From Neomesorhizobium albiziae (GTDB taxonomy: Bacteria > Pseudomonadota > Alphaproteobacteria > Rhizobiales > Rhizobiaceae): a stretch of 64,000 nt of DNA. The translations under genes and the position numbers were made by a program. Shown here in pieces: positions 55,691-64,000 of this stretch (position 1 is the stretch's first letter; each line of letters begins with the position of its first letter). The stretch spans positions 255,501 through 319,500 of the forward strand of contig NZ_FOSL01000003.1 in the NCBI RefSeq assembly GCF_900114255.1. Reading direction: 5' to 3'. The notes beneath the pieces are model-generated. The model was not told the DNA's origin, made no database searches, and saw nothing but the letters and a program-made list of their open reading frames with translations.

Positions 55691-56977
55691 TCACTGACTG
55701 ACCTCGCTGGCTGCCGCAACCGGTCGTCGCGTCCCCGCAGGTTCGACGTCTGGACGATTTGCGAGGGTTATCTTGACCACATCGCCCGGTATCAGCGATG
55801 TCAGTTCCGTTGCCGGTACTTCGATAGCGCGACCGCTCTCCCGTCTTGTTATCGAAAAAGCGATCGCATCCTTGTCCTGACCGCTCTTGCTCGAGGCAAG
55901 AAGCTCAAGCAGAAGCCTCTGCGACGTATCGCGCTTCAGCCTGCTCTCATCGAGGCTGGCCTGCTCGGTCTGTAGCTCGGACGCCACATCGGTCTTCATC
56001 TTGTCGCGCAGGCCGTCGAGGTTGCGCGTTGCCTCGGTGATGCCCTGGCGCGCTCTCATGACGGCGGTGACCTGGTCGAGGCGCTCAGCCCGGTAGTTCG
56101 AAAGAACACGCTCCAGATCGGACTTGCGCGAAGCGACCGCGATTCCCTTCTCCACGAGCACGGATACACCCGAGAGTTCCTTCTCGGCGGATGCAATGCC
56201 GTCGTCGGCAGCCTTGATCTTTTCCTCGAGAACCTTGATTTCGGCGCTGAACAGATCGCGCAAATCGGAAAGCGACTTGGTTTGTCGCTCGAGTTCGTTG
56301 GCGCGCGCCTGGAAGATGATCTTCTCCTGAGCGAATACCTCGTCGGCGAGCGTTCGGTTCGAACCCGCAAGCGCCGGGGGGAAGCTGATTTCCTTCGCAT
56401 CCGACATTTCGGCGCCGAGACGTGCAACGCGGGCGCTGCTGCGCAGGATGTCGTTGTCGAAGCCTTGCAATTCGCCGACCAGCCTGATCTCGGTTTCGGA
56501 ATGCGCGCCGGATCTCAGCTCGCCGCCACTCAGCGCCAACGCCTGCAGGACAGTCAATCCGTCGCGGAATTTGTACTGGCCCGGCGTGTTGACATCGCCG
56601 ACGACATAAATGGGTGGGTATTCCACGACCTCGACAGTGGTATCGGGTGCTGCGACCATTCCCGTCTTCGCCTGCAGCCGCTTCGAGATTTCGGCGGCAA
56701 GGCCGGCATTGTCGAGGGTGCCAACAGGAACCGATCCGATAACCGGCAGGGAAAGCGTACCCGCGTCGGACACTATGAATTCGCCGCCCAGGGCCTCCCA
56801 GCGTTCGTACTGGCCTTTCATGGGCATCCACTGCACGACGGTGAGGCGAACTTTGGTTTGCGGCGAGAGCCTCACATCTGCGGCCGCAGCGCTACCGGGC
56901 AGACAGAAGCTGGCAACGGCGACGCAACCTGCCATCAGCAGCGCGCACAGGGCCGAGGTTCCACGAGAGGCTTTCAT
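55691..56977 (-). CDS. Polysaccharide export protein, ExoF-like
   Basis: This periplasmic or outer-membrane export component has 428 residues. It has a signal peptide at ~1-33 (CALLMAGCVAVASFCLPGSA), a polysaccharide-export (poly_export/SLBB) N-terminal region with FIVSDAGTLSLPVIGSVPVG and PPIYVVGDVNTPGQYKF, then long coiled coils (~200-385). The length and coiled-coil tail resemble ExoF of succinoglycan export rather than Wza. It is the first gene of the minus-strand unit that continues into rmlABCD and the flippase. Confidence 0.85.
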   Translation of the reverse strand: MKASRGTSALCALLMAGCVAVASFCLPGSAAAADVRLSPQTKVRLTVVQWMPMKGQYERWEALGGEFIVSDAGTLSLPVIGSVPVGTLDNAGLAAEISKRLQAKTGMVAAPDTTVEVVEYPPIYVVGDVNTPGQYKFRDGLTVLQALALSGGELRSGAHSETEIRLVGELQGFDNDILRSSARVARLGAEMSDAKEISFPPALAGSNRTLADEVFAQEKIIFQARANELERQTKSLSDLRDLFSAEIKVLEEKIKAADDGIASAEKELSGVSVLVEKGIAVASRKSDLERVLSNYRAERLDQVTAVMRARQGITEATRNLDGLRDKMKTDVASELQTEQASLDESRLKRDTSQRLLLELLASSKSGQDKDAIAFSITRRESGRAIEVPATELTSLIPGDVVKITLANRPDVEPAGTRRPVAAASEVSQ

Positions 56978-57423
56978 ATGCCGTCCTGTCCTTTCCGTTC
57001 TGGCCGGGATCGATTTCGACCCAGGTGGCCAGACGCAACGTATCGAGGCGCCGAAAGGGAACCCGCCCCCGGCAATCCGACTCTGCGGAATTATCGAAAT
57101 CCTGAAAGGTGAAAGGGGGTGGTTTGGCCTTCATCCATATTGATGGGGTGGGGTGGCGCGGCTTTCGTCAAAAGGTAACCCGGGAGAGGTGAGAGCAAAC
57201 CGGGTTACCGATCGTCGGGGTGTCCCCTGCCTGGCATGATCCCTTTGGTGGACAAGACGAATGGCCAGCCAATGTGCAAGATTCGCCGATCGGAGACCCG
57301 GCTCTGCGGCCTATTGTTCGCGCGCAAGTAGACGCTGAAGGGAAATGCCCTTCGACTACCGGGAGGAGACGGACCAGCGATGAGTTGTCCATTTCAGGAT
57401 TTCGGCAGCATGGAGACCACCAC

Positions 57424-58215
57424 GTGACAGAAGCCACGCCGAATTCCGGTCTCGGCCAGGATAGTGGCGGCACGGCGGCGGCAGCCGTCGAGCCGAAACG
57501 GGTAATCATCTTCGTCGCGGCAGCCGGGACAATTCCCATTAGCCTGATTTACGCCCTGGAAAGGGAATTTCCGTGGGTGGTTGTCGAGCAGGTGGAAAAC
57601 GTCAAGGCGGCGTGTGCGGACTTTGCACATCCGGTTTCCCTGGTTCTGGTCGACACCATGCACCTCAGGGAGGCCGAGAACACGGCGGAGGAAATATTCC
57701 GCCAGCATCCGTTGGCTTTCGGTGCGCTGATCCAGCACGACACCAAAACTCCGCCTTACACCTATTCGGAGGTTCTGAGCTCTCAATTCGTTCGCAGCGT
57801 GCTCCCGATGAACCTCAGGCTCGACATCTGGCTTTCCGTCGTTCGGCTGATGCTGCGGGGAGGCGAATACATACCCCCTGACACGATGCATGCTCATTCA
57901 CAGAGGACGAGCGGCCAGCATCCCCCGGCGCCGAACCACAGCGCTCCGGCCAATGGGCGTTCGGCGGTCAACGGCAATGTCAGTGATCTGACCAGCCGCG
58001 AAATCCAGATCCTCGAAATGGTCTCTCAGGGTCTTCAGAATAAGTCCATCGCAGTAAAATTCGGCCTGTCCGAGCACACCGTAAAGATCCACCTTCACAA
58101 CATCATCAGCAAGCTAGGCGCCCATAATCGAACGGAAGCGGCGGCGCGTTTTCGCGATCACCTGGCTGAAAACCAGCCAGGTTTGATCGCGAACAGGCAG
58201 CTTCAACGCGGCTGA
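57424..58215 (+). CDS. LuxR-type regulator with atypical receiver
   Basis: The 263-residue protein has a receiver-like N-domain (~27-145) and a LuxR HTH (~195-250: LTSREIQILEMVSQGLQNKS, then FGLSEHTVKIHLHNIISKLG). The receiver lacks the usual acidic pair (VIIFVAAAG instead of a DD pair), although an Asp exists in LVLVDTMH. A GTG at 57424 with GGAG eight bases upstream is preferred; the frame is open further upstream. It lies about 450 bases from the ExoF-like gene, divergent from it, so it may control the polysaccharide locus. Phosphorylation is doubtful. Confidence 0.8.
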   Translation: MTEATPNSGLGQDSGGTAAAAVEPKRVIIFVAAAGTIPISLIYALEREFPWVVVEQVENVKAACADFAHPVSLVLVDTMHLREAENTAEEIFRQHPLAFGALIQHDTKTPPYTYSEVLSSQFVRSVLPMNLRLDIWLSVVRLMLRGGEYIPPDTMHAHSQRTSGQHPPAPNHSAPANGRSAVNGNVSDLTSREIQILEMVSQGLQNKSIAVKFGLSEHTVKIHLHNIISKLGAHNRTEAAARFRDHLAENQPGLIANRQLQRG

Positions 58216-58327
58216 CACCCGCGCGCGGCCCTTGGTCACCGCCCTTGTGTAAATTATCTCACAGATATCGTTGATTTTTTGGCTTAGTTGAGCTCAACGG
58301 CTTGCGCACGCCCCGAGTCATTCAAAC

Positions 58328-58699
58328 CTAAATCAGCCCCGCTGCACCGTTTATTCCGAGGAGCAGCGGCAGGGCCAAAACAGTGCCCTTTGTCAAAAAG
58401 CGGGCGGCGATCCAGTCCCTGGCTTCGTCGAGAGATTGGAACATCTTGTTGTAGCCGTTCAGGCGGCCAAAGCCGGATTCGAGGAACCATTTGCCTGAGG
58501 CGCAATAAAGCTCCTCGTCGACTTGGGTGAGAACCGCCACCAACTGATCGGATTTGAGAACCAGAACGCCGGCCTCTCCAACATCCGTGGTCGCTAGACG
58601 GACATGGTGAAAGGCGAGGTCCGTATCGGCGCCTGCATATCGCGATGGCTGGTCCCCTGCAGAGGGCATCCCGCCCCCAGACAAACCCGCATAATCCAT
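58328..58699 (-). CDS. Hypothetical protein
   Basis: I do not recognise this 123-residue protein. It shows VGEAGVLVLKSDQLVAVLTQ, a compact EELYCASGKWFLESGFG segment and a hydrophobic C-terminal tail (TVLALPLLLGINGAAGL) that could insert in the membrane. Codon use is like its neighbours. It is convergent to the LuxR-type gene. Confidence 0.5.
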   Translation of the reverse strand: MDYAGLSGGGMPSAGDQPSRYAGADTDLAFHHVRLATTDVGEAGVLVLKSDQLVAVLTQVDEELYCASGKWFLESGFGRLNGYNKMFQSLDEARDWIAARFLTKGTVLALPLLLGINGAAGLI

Positions 58700-59371
58700 G
58701 GCGATGAAGACCCCCGATCCGACTATCAGTTCAGCAGACAACCGCCCCGACTGCAACGAGCAAGTTTCTCAACCCCTGCGAGAAACTATTCGCAACCGCA
58801 ACGCGCAATTTTAGTAGCCGAATACTTTGAAAAACACAATAAGCTTGCGAGCCTCAACGCGACTTTTACCGAGGAAAATTATTGTCGAGGAGCGGCTTGC
58901 CATACCCATCGCGGGCCGACTGGCATTCTGTAGGCCGTTGCTTACCTAAGACCATCGAAAACAGTCAGCGAAGAGCCGGCGGGCGCTTTATCAACCTTGA
59001 GGCTTATCCAGATCCAGCTCAAAAAAAAGTCGTCCTAAAGCAACCTCGAGAAAATGACCGATCGATTGTCAAGCAGCAGACTTTCGTCGCATCCAATCGC
59101 CAGATTTGGCTTCCATCAAATCCTCGATTCCGAGGCTGCAACTGTCGCCTCGAACTTTGCGTACCTTGATGGCACAGCAATCAACGCGTCCCGCGTTGCT
59201 GATTTGCGCCAAACCAAGGGGATAAGCGGCCAGTTGGTGGTTGAATAAAAGCCGGACGCAGTCACTCGCTGCGAATTCGTGCCCCATAGATATACCGAAA
59301 GTAGTAATGGCGAACCGCAGACACTTATTCAATTATAGTTTATGATTCTGCGAATCTTACAGAAATGGATC
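58700..59371. other. Long gene-poor AT-rich region
   Basis: About 670 bases with no convincing gene. A 64-residue frame at 59054-59248 (plus) is possible but has no ribosome site at a workable distance and no recognised motif. The last 200 bases are AT-rich and probably contain the promoter of the Crp-like gene. Confidence 0.4.
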
Positions 59372-60115
59372 ATGACTTCTACCCAGAATCAGACCCTCCT
59401 TCAGTTCTTTCAGTCTCCGCCGATCGGAGCGATCTTCACAAGCGAGGAAATGGAAGCGCTGCGACCTCTGAACGTAGCGGCGAAACACTATCCTCCTCAC
59501 ACCGTCATCAGCCACCAGGGCGATGTTGAACAACGCTTGTTCATCATCAATTCGGGATGGGCCTGTAGTTATCGCGACCTCAATAACGGGGACCGGCAGA
59601 TCATCGACTTTCCGCTGAAGGGAGACGTGGTGGGCGTTGTTGCATCGCCCGGACCGAGCACCGATTCATTGGCGTCAACAACCGAGATTTCCATTTTCGA
59701 AATGTCGCGAACCGCGGTGGGAAAGGCCTTCGGCCGCTCGCCATGGCTAGCGCAGTTCATTTTGAGCGCGGTAGCCCGCCAGTCCTCCATCGTTATCGAG
59801 CATTTGACGAACGCCGGCAGGCGCAACGCGCTGGTGCGCACTGCCCATCTTTTGCTCGAGATGGATGCGCGACTGTCAACGTTCGGTGAGAGCACGCAAC
59901 AAGGCTTCGACTGCCCGCTGACGCAACAGGAACTGGCCGATGCACTTGGGTTGACCGCCATTCACGTCAACCGGACGCTGCGCGATCTGAGGGAGCACAA
60001 TCTCGTCTCATTCCGATCCGGCTTCGTGGAATTCCTCGACAAGCCCCGGCTGATCAACATGATCGGCTTCGATAAGGAGTTCCTCGGTTTCAGGGTTTTT
60101 TCTTCGTCCCCCTAG
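59372..60115 (+). CDS. Crp/Fnr-family transcriptional regulator
   Basis: The 247-residue protein has a cyclic-nucleotide-type beta-barrel (HTVISHQGDVEQRLFIINSG), a dimer helix (~110-150) and a winged HTH with LTQQELADALGLTAIHVNRT and LRDLREHNLV. There is no N-terminal Cys cluster, so it is not an oxygen-sensing Fnr; the ligand is unknown. An in-frame ATG at 59342 is an alternative start; neither has a strong ribosome site. It lies between two LuxR-type genes and may belong to the same regulatory set. Confidence 0.85.
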   Translation: MTSTQNQTLLQFFQSPPIGAIFTSEEMEALRPLNVAAKHYPPHTVISHQGDVEQRLFIINSGWACSYRDLNNGDRQIIDFPLKGDVVGVVASPGPSTDSLASTTEISIFEMSRTAVGKAFGRSPWLAQFILSAVARQSSIVIEHLTNAGRRNALVRTAHLLLEMDARLSTFGESTQQGFDCPLTQQELADALGLTAIHVNRTLRDLREHNLVSFRSGFVEFLDKPRLINMIGFDKEFLGFRVFSSSP

Positions 60116-60451
60116 CTTGCAGCGAACACTTTTCGCCAAGCGGTGTTGTGCAACCATCGCCATTTTCGAGCTACGCGAAACCTTTGGAAGCGTGGCAAGA
60201 ATATTTTTCAAAGCTGACGATTTCTTCACATATCGTTTTTTTTGACAACGTTAACTTAGGTTAGGAAAAGCTCTCCAATTTTACTTATTGTTGGTCATAC
60301 GGCTTTCCCAAGAGTCGTATGCGGGGAAACAAAAACGGGCGAGAATACACCAAACAGCGGCTTGGGGAGCAGCTACCAACTCAGTCTGAAATGCAAGGGG
60401 CGCAAGAACCGCTCATGAGAGCGGTCGGTGTAAGAAGGCGGGTATAAGAGT
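60116..60451. promoter_or_regulatory. Leader region of LuxR-type gene with two hairpins
   Basis: About 336 bases. A TTGACA-like box lies at 60242-60247 in an AT-rich stretch. A nine-pair stem (CATACGGCT / AGTCGTATG, one wobble) lies at 60296-60321, and a perfect seven-pair stem (ACCGCTC-ATGA-GAGCGGT) at 60408-60425, 26 bases before the start. This suggests a long structured 5' leader. No gene is seen. Confidence 0.45.
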
Positions 60452-61246
60452 ATGGATACCACAGCGGAAGTACATCACAGCAACTCTGTGCCAATTTCGT
60501 ATGCAAGAGATGATATTGCAGCGGAGAGAGCTTTATCCGGCAGTACACGGCAAAGCCGAGAGAACCGCCTGCTGATTATCGACGGAAGGGCACTTGATCG
60601 GGAATGCCTCGCGCAAAGCCTGATCTTCCACAACCTCGGCATGGAGGTTTCGGCAGTCGGATCGATCGAAGAATGGCGTCAGCAAGAGGGCGTCTACGGC
60701 AGTCCGAAGGCTATTCTGTTCAACCTCGGCGCACGGAAAGTAACGGACTCCAATGTGGCCAGCGATCTCGCGCGGCTGACGTCGGAATTCCCCTCGATCC
60801 CGGTGGTGATCCTGGCCGACACGGACGATCTTGCGCAGATACTCAAGGCGCTGGAGTGCGGCGTCCGCGGGTTCATCCCCACATCGATCGGCATCGACGT
60901 GTGCGTCGAAGCCCTTGGCCTTGCCATTGCTGGCGGCATTTTCGTGCCGGCAAGCAGCGTTCTGGCCATGCGGCATCTGGTCGAGAGCGAGGTTCCCGAG
61001 GCGCGGCCGCTCACGGGGATGTTCACGTCGCGCCAGGCCGAGGTCGTACAGGCGTTACGGCGCGGCAAGGCAAACAAGATCATCGCTTACGAATTGAACC
61101 TGCGCGAGAGTACCGTAAAGGTCCACATCCGCAACATCATGAAAAAACTGAAGGCCACCAACCGCACTGAAGTGGCCTACAAGATAAACGACCTGTTTCC
61201 AGGGGAAGCCAGTTTCCCTGCACCAGGCATGACGGCCCGCTCGTGA
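60452..61246 (+). CDS. LuxR-type regulator with pseudo-receiver
   Basis: The 264-residue protein has a receiver fold at ~38-155 (LLIIDGRALDRECLAQSLIF, VVILADTDD, ECGVRGFIPTSIG) and a LuxR HTH at ~190-250 (FTSRQAEVVQALRRGKANKI, then LNLRESTVKVHIRNIMKKLK). The phospho-acceptor position reads AILFNLG, with Asn where Asp is normal, so it is probably not phosphorylated in the usual way. It is preceded by a long structured leader. Its C-domain resembles that of the other LuxR gene 2.2 kb upstream. Confidence 0.85.
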   Translation: MDTTAEVHHSNSVPISYARDDIAAERALSGSTRQSRENRLLIIDGRALDRECLAQSLIFHNLGMEVSAVGSIEEWRQQEGVYGSPKAILFNLGARKVTDSNVASDLARLTSEFPSIPVVILADTDDLAQILKALECGVRGFIPTSIGIDVCVEALGLAIAGGIFVPASSVLAMRHLVESEVPEARPLTGMFTSRQAEVVQALRRGKANKIIAYELNLRESTVKVHIRNIMKKLKATNRTEVAYKINDLFPGEASFPAPGMTARS

Positions 61247-61541
61247 GCGGTTGAAATCTGCTGCCGCGAGCCACGCATCAAGCGGTCGCCGCAAATAGGC
61301 GATCGACGCCATAGTGTGCTGCGTTTGTGCGCCGCGCGTTACCTGGCCCTTCCGCCCTGCCTTCCCCCAGGCAGACGCTGGAGGGCCGGTTTGCGGCATT
61401 TACAAACATTGTGGCATCACCATCATACCCAGCCAGTGCAATACGGCCGATGGCGGTTCACGGCAGGACAGCCGCGAAAGTCCACACCATCCGATACCGG
61501 AAGCCCGACGACCGGGTGCTGCGCGGCGATTATCAATCAAC

Positions 61542-61865
61542 ATGTTTACGCCGAAATGCGGGGTGGCGGTTTGGCGCGGCAGCGGTACTGTCGGCTATTC
61601 CGAGGGCACCGTCTTGAAGCCATTTCCAGATATCCCGGTTCCGGGTTCGCACTACAGCAGCAGCAACGCTGATTGTCAGCTCGCACTCGCGTCGGCCTTC
61701 GACGCACTTGCCAGGCAGGCCGAGCGTGCCGGGTGGCCGATCGGAGATGTTTCAGTTTCGCTGCTGATGCTCGCCTACCGCCATCTGAACAAGAATTCGG
61801 CCGGCGTGGACACCGTCAAGATAGCGATGGAACGGGCAATGAAACGGCGCCTTACTCATCACTGA
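61542..61865 (+). CDS. Hypothetical protein, conserved-looking
   Basis: This 107-residue protein shows no recognised domain. It contains YSEGTVLKPFPDIPVPGSHY, a helical stretch ALASAFDALARQAERAGWPI and SVSLLMLAYRHLNKN, and ends basic. It has no signal peptide. The frame is open 76 codons upstream with unlikely composition; ATG at 61542 is chosen, although no ribosome site is clear. It follows the LuxR-type gene by about 300 bases that hold no gene. Confidence 0.5.
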   Translation: MFTPKCGVAVWRGSGTVGYSEGTVLKPFPDIPVPGSHYSSSNADCQLALASAFDALARQAERAGWPIGDVSVSLLMLAYRHLNKNSAGVDTVKIAMERAMKRRLTHH

Positions 61866-62107
61866 GGTTCGGATCGTATCCTTGGGTAGAGGGATCTGTC
61901 TCGGACACACCCATCTCCCTATCGGCAGCATGGCTATAGTCCGCCGATCAGCAGCCTCCCTCTCTACCTCCTTTGTGCCGCCCATGCATCCGAATTGCCG
62001 GATAACCAGCATCGCGCCCCGATGATTTAATTTTCTTGCGGTTCATCGACGCGCGGGCGATCCGCGTCGTGACGAGTGCCTTGATACGCTTTGTGGCGGT
62101 TCCACCC

Positions 62108-62446
62108 ATGGCCAGCAAACTTTCAACACGCATGCACGCCGCCGAATCGAGGCTCGCGAAACGTTGCCATCGCTGTGACGGCGACGGATTCTTGCTCATC
62201 GAACCCTCGGACATGCGATCCGACATGAACATCGCCAACGCGAAAGTGAGGCTCAGCGACGGGCGTTCGTCGCCCGCACTTGGATGGATGAACCCGTATC
62301 TCTACCCCCACGTCGTCGCGGCGGGGGTCGAGCTCCCCCAGATCGAAGCCTACGAATACGAATGCCAGCGTTGCCTCGGGTCAGGCGAAATCCGGTGGGG
62401 CCGCGGCAAGAGCCTGCCTCCGGTCGGTTTGATGCGCGCCTGGTAG
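62108..62446 (+). CDS. Small protein with two DnaJ-type CxxCxGxG motifs
   Basis: This 112-residue protein contains CHRCDGDGF (~20-28) and CQRCLGSGE (~88-96), both CxxCxGxG motifs as in the DnaJ zinc module. They are separated by ~60 residues rather than the usual J-protein spacing, and there is no J domain. It probably binds one zinc ion. It is a single gene between the hypothetical gene and tRNA-Ser. An in-frame TTG at 62036 is possible. Function is unknown; chaperone-like or redox roles are guesses. Confidence 0.6.
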   Translation: MASKLSTRMHAAESRLAKRCHRCDGDGFLLIEPSDMRSDMNIANAKVRLSDGRSSPALGWMNPYLYPHVVAAGVELPQIEAYEYECQRCLGSGEIRWGRGKSLPPVGLMRAW

Positions 62447-62518
62447 GGGGCCTGAATGTCGGGCAAGAAGCGGACAGCAGCGAAGAGCGGCGATAACTAA
62501 GTGCTTATCCAAGCCGCA

Positions 62519-62608
62519 TGGCGGAGAGGGAGGGATTCGAACCCCCGATGGGCTTGCACCCATGCCGCATTTCGAGTGCGGTGCATTCGACCACTCTGCC
62601 ACCTCTCC
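62519..62608 (-). tRNA. tRNA-Ser (CGA)
   Basis: Reading the minus strand, GGAGAGG pairs with CCTCTCC in the acceptor stem. The anticodon arm is CCGCA-CTCGAAA-TGCGG with anticodon CGA (reads UCG Ser), and the T-arm has GGTTCGAATCCC. There is a long variable arm typical of class II tRNA-Ser, and CCA is encoded at the 3' end. Length is 90 bases. Confidence 0.97.
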
Positions 62609-62702
62609 GGATGCATGGTCGGCCGTTGCCGGCGCGGCGCACTCAATAACGGCTGTGGTGCCCGCCCGCAAGGGCCAATATCGATCAAATCGCCGCATCG
62701 CG

Positions 62703-62731
62703 TTGACTCCTCGACGCCCTTGGGATAAGCA
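62703..62731 (+). promoter_or_regulatory. Candidate rplU promoter
   Basis: TTGACT (62703-62708) and TAAGCA (62726-62731) are 17 bases apart, about 125 bases before rplU. The -35 box is good; the -10 is weak. Confidence 0.3.
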
Positions 62732-62800
62732 CGGCACGCTTCCGGCGCGGACTCTCTCTGCGCCGGTCGTGTTTTAAACCCATCCGACTGACAAAAAGAC

Positions 62801-62836
62801 GGCCGGACTGCTCCTGGAGCAGCCAAAAGGCCGGAC
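62801..62836 (+). promoter_or_regulatory. rplU leader hairpin with repeated GGCCGGAC
   Basis: The rplU leader contains GGCCGGAC at 62801-62808 and again at 62829-62836, with a stem CTGCT-CCTGG-AGCAG (62808-62822) between them. This could be an autoregulatory site for L21 or another ribosomal protein. The structure is seen; the role is inferred. Confidence 0.35.
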
Positions 62837-62856
62837 CGAACAGCGAAAGGCAAAAA

Positions 62857-63294
62857 ATGTTCGCAGTCATCAAAACCGGCGGCAAGCAGTACCGCGTTGC
62901 AGCCGAAGATGTATTGAAAATCGAAAAAGTCACCGGCAACGTCGGCGATATCGTTGAAATCGGCCACGTGCTCGCCTTCGGCGAGGGCGAGAATGTGACG
63001 ATCGGCGCTCCCTTCGTGGAAGGCGCTGTCGTGACGGCCGAGGTGGTCGAGCAGGGCAAGGCGCGCACCGTCATCGCCTTCAAGAAGCGCCGCCGTCAGA
63101 ATTCGCGCCGCACCCGCGGCCATCGCCAGCTTTTGACCACGGTCCGGATTGCTGAAATCCTGACCGGTGGCGCAAAGCCAGCGAAAAAGGCTGCGGCCAA
63201 GAAGGAAGCGGCGGCTGCCGCTCCGGAAGCCGCAGAGAAGCCCGCCAAGAAGGCTGCGCCGAAAAAGGCTGCAGCCCCGGCGGAATCAGAGTAA
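62857..63294 (+). CDS. rplU: 50S ribosomal protein L21
   Basis: The 145-residue protein opens [20 protein letters not shown] and has [20 protein letters not shown], typical L21 that contacts 23S rRNA. A Lys/Ala/Pro-rich tail of ~40 residues ([20 protein letters not shown]) is common in rhizobial L21. It has a GCGAAAGGC site and an operon partner, rpmA, 25 bases downstream. Confidence 0.97.
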   Translation: MFAVIKTGGKQYRVAAEDVLKIEKVTGNVGDIVEIGHVLAFGEGENVTIGAPFVEGAVVTAEVVEQGKARTVIAFKKRRRQNSRRTRGHRQLLTTVRIAEILTGGAKPAKKAAAKKEAAAAAPEAAEKPAKKAAPKKAAAPAESE

Positions 63295-63319
63295 GAACAA
63301 GGCCTGAAGGAGAACACCG

Positions 63320-63589
63320 ATGGCACATAAGAAAGCTGGCGGTTCGTCGCGCAACGGTCGCGATTCGGAGTCCAAGCGCCTTGGCGTGAAGAAGTTCGGC
63401 GGCGAGAAGGTCCTCGCCGGCAACATCCTCGTGCGTCAACGCGGCACCAAGTGGCATCCCGGTACCAATGTGGGCATCGGCAAGGACCACACGCTTTTCG
63501 CGCTCGATCAAGGCGCAGTCGCGTTCCGCAAAAAAGCCAATGGCCGCACCTACGTATCGGTGAACCCGATTACGGAAGCAGCGGAGTAG
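63320..63589 (+). CDS. rpmA: 50S ribosomal protein L27
   Basis: The 89-residue protein starts [20 protein letters not shown], the L27 N-terminus that reaches the peptidyl-transferase centre, and has [20 protein letters not shown]. It is co-transcribed with rplU and followed by a strong terminator. Confidence 0.97.
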   Translation: MAHKKAGGSSRNGRDSESKRLGVKKFGGEKVLAGNILVRQRGTKWHPGTNVGIGKDHTLFALDQGAVAFRKKANGRTYVSVNPITEAAE

Positions 63590-63658
63590 CCGGTATCCGC
63601 GAGATAACACCGGCGCCCATCTCGGGAACCGGTGTCTGGACAGTCCAGAAAAGGATCA

Positions 63659-63687
63659 GGGGAGATGGGCCGCCATCTCCCCTTTTT
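63659..63687 (+). terminator. Intrinsic terminator after rpmA
   Basis: The stem GGGGAGATGG / CCATCTCCCC with a GCCG loop is followed by a five-T run. Confidence 0.9.
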
Positions 63688-63704
63688 CATGCCTGGAGGA
63701 AGTC

Positions 63705-64000
63705 ATGGTTGCCGAGAAGGAAATTCTGGAAGACGAGAGTCCGGTCATCGATTGCCCGGTTCTGGTCACCGAGCGGCTGGTGATGAGACCGCCGCATAAC
63801 GACGACATTCCCGAACTGGCCCAACTCGCCAACAACCGGCGCGTCGCCGAAATGCTGGCCCGCATGCCGTTTCCTTACGGCGAGACAGAGGCCCGCGCGT
63901 TCCTCTCAATGACCAAGGAGAGGCGGACCGCAGGCTGTTCCTATGCCCTCACGCTGGCGGAGAGCGGCGCTTTCATAGGATGCGCCGGCTTGAACGGCAC
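63705..64000 (+). CDS. GNAT acetyltransferase, N-terminal part (cut by window end)
   Basis: The first ~98 residues of a RimJ/RimL-type N-acetyltransferase are present, including TERLVMRPPHNDDIPELAQL, MPFPYGETEARAF and GAFIGCAGLN. GGAGGA lies just upstream of the ATG at 63705. Its place after rpmA is common in Rhizobiales. The remainder lies outside the window. Confidence 0.85.
   Translation, partial: MVAEKEILEDESPVIDCPVLVTERLVMRPPHNDDIPELAQLANNRRVAEMLARMPFPYGETEARAFLSMTKERRTAGCSYALTLAESGAFIGCAGLNG

Noticed and set aside
59054-59248. Possible 64-residue protein in the gene-poor region
   Set aside because: GAGAAA directly abuts the ATG, leaving no spacer, and no motif or homologue is recognised; not enough support to call it.
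62519-62608. tRNA-Ser as an integration site for a genomic island
   Set aside because: No integrase, no direct repeat of the tRNA 3' end and no mobile genes were seen near it.
1-64000. CRISPR array, prophage or toxin-antitoxin system
   Set aside because: No regularly spaced repeats, phage structural genes or paired small toxin/antitoxin genes could be recognised.

Overview
The window is a high-GC alphaproteobacterial chromosome segment, most like Mesorhizobium or a close Rhizobiales relative. This rests on gene content and order: divergent phbAB/phaR, the rsfS-rlmH-envC-ctpA-polysaccharide deacetylase-rppH string, rplU-rpmA, a DUF982 protein and rhizobial-type exopolysaccharide (EPS) genes. 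No rRNA, CRISPR array or prophage was seen. The only tRNA is a tRNA-Ser(CGA) on the minus strand.

Layout. (1) 1-20.5 kb is conserved core: the end of aquaporin Z, the PHB genes (phbB, phbA, phaR), an MFS transporter, rsfS/rlmH, envC/ctpA, a divergent polysaccharide deacetylase, rppH, ispG, a lytic transglycosylase, a hybrid histidine kinase, a polyprenyl synthase, mtgA, a membrane alpha/beta hydrolase and rpmF. (2) 20.5-57 kb is one large surface-polysaccharide locus in several transcription blocks. It holds UDP-ManNAcA genes (wecB, wecC and a WecG/TagA-type transferase), an AAA ATPase/BY-kinase/Wzz-like chain-length module, an ExoY-like initiating sugar transferase, six further glycosyltransferases, an O-antigen-ligase-like polymerase, a Wzx-like flippase, rmlABCD and an ExoF-like export protein. 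It also contains a tightly coupled acylamino-sugar operon (Gfo/Idh/MocA oxidoreductase, two DegT aminotransferases, two hexapeptide acyltransferases, one epimerase). (3) 57-62.5 kb holds two LuxR-type regulators with odd receiver domains, a Crp/Fnr regulator and small orphan proteins, one with a DnaJ-type zinc module. (4) 62.5-64 kb returns to core: tRNA-Ser, rplU, rpmA and a truncated GNAT gene.

How they work together (inference): the starter transferase loads a lipid carrier, the glycosyltransferases build a repeat unit that probably contains rhamnose, ManNAcA and an acylated amino sugar, Wzx flips it, the polymerase joins it, the Wzz-like protein and BY-kinase set its length, and the ExoF-like protein helps export it. 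The 34.9-41.3 kb part is visibly more AT-rich. It carries an IS3 transposase remnant and two unusual enzymes: an asparagine-synthetase-like protein with no glutaminase cysteine and an altered ATP loop, and a FemAB/BioF2-like acyltransferase. Several inverted repeats in the AT-rich intergenic regions look like operators and are the best new regulatory leads.
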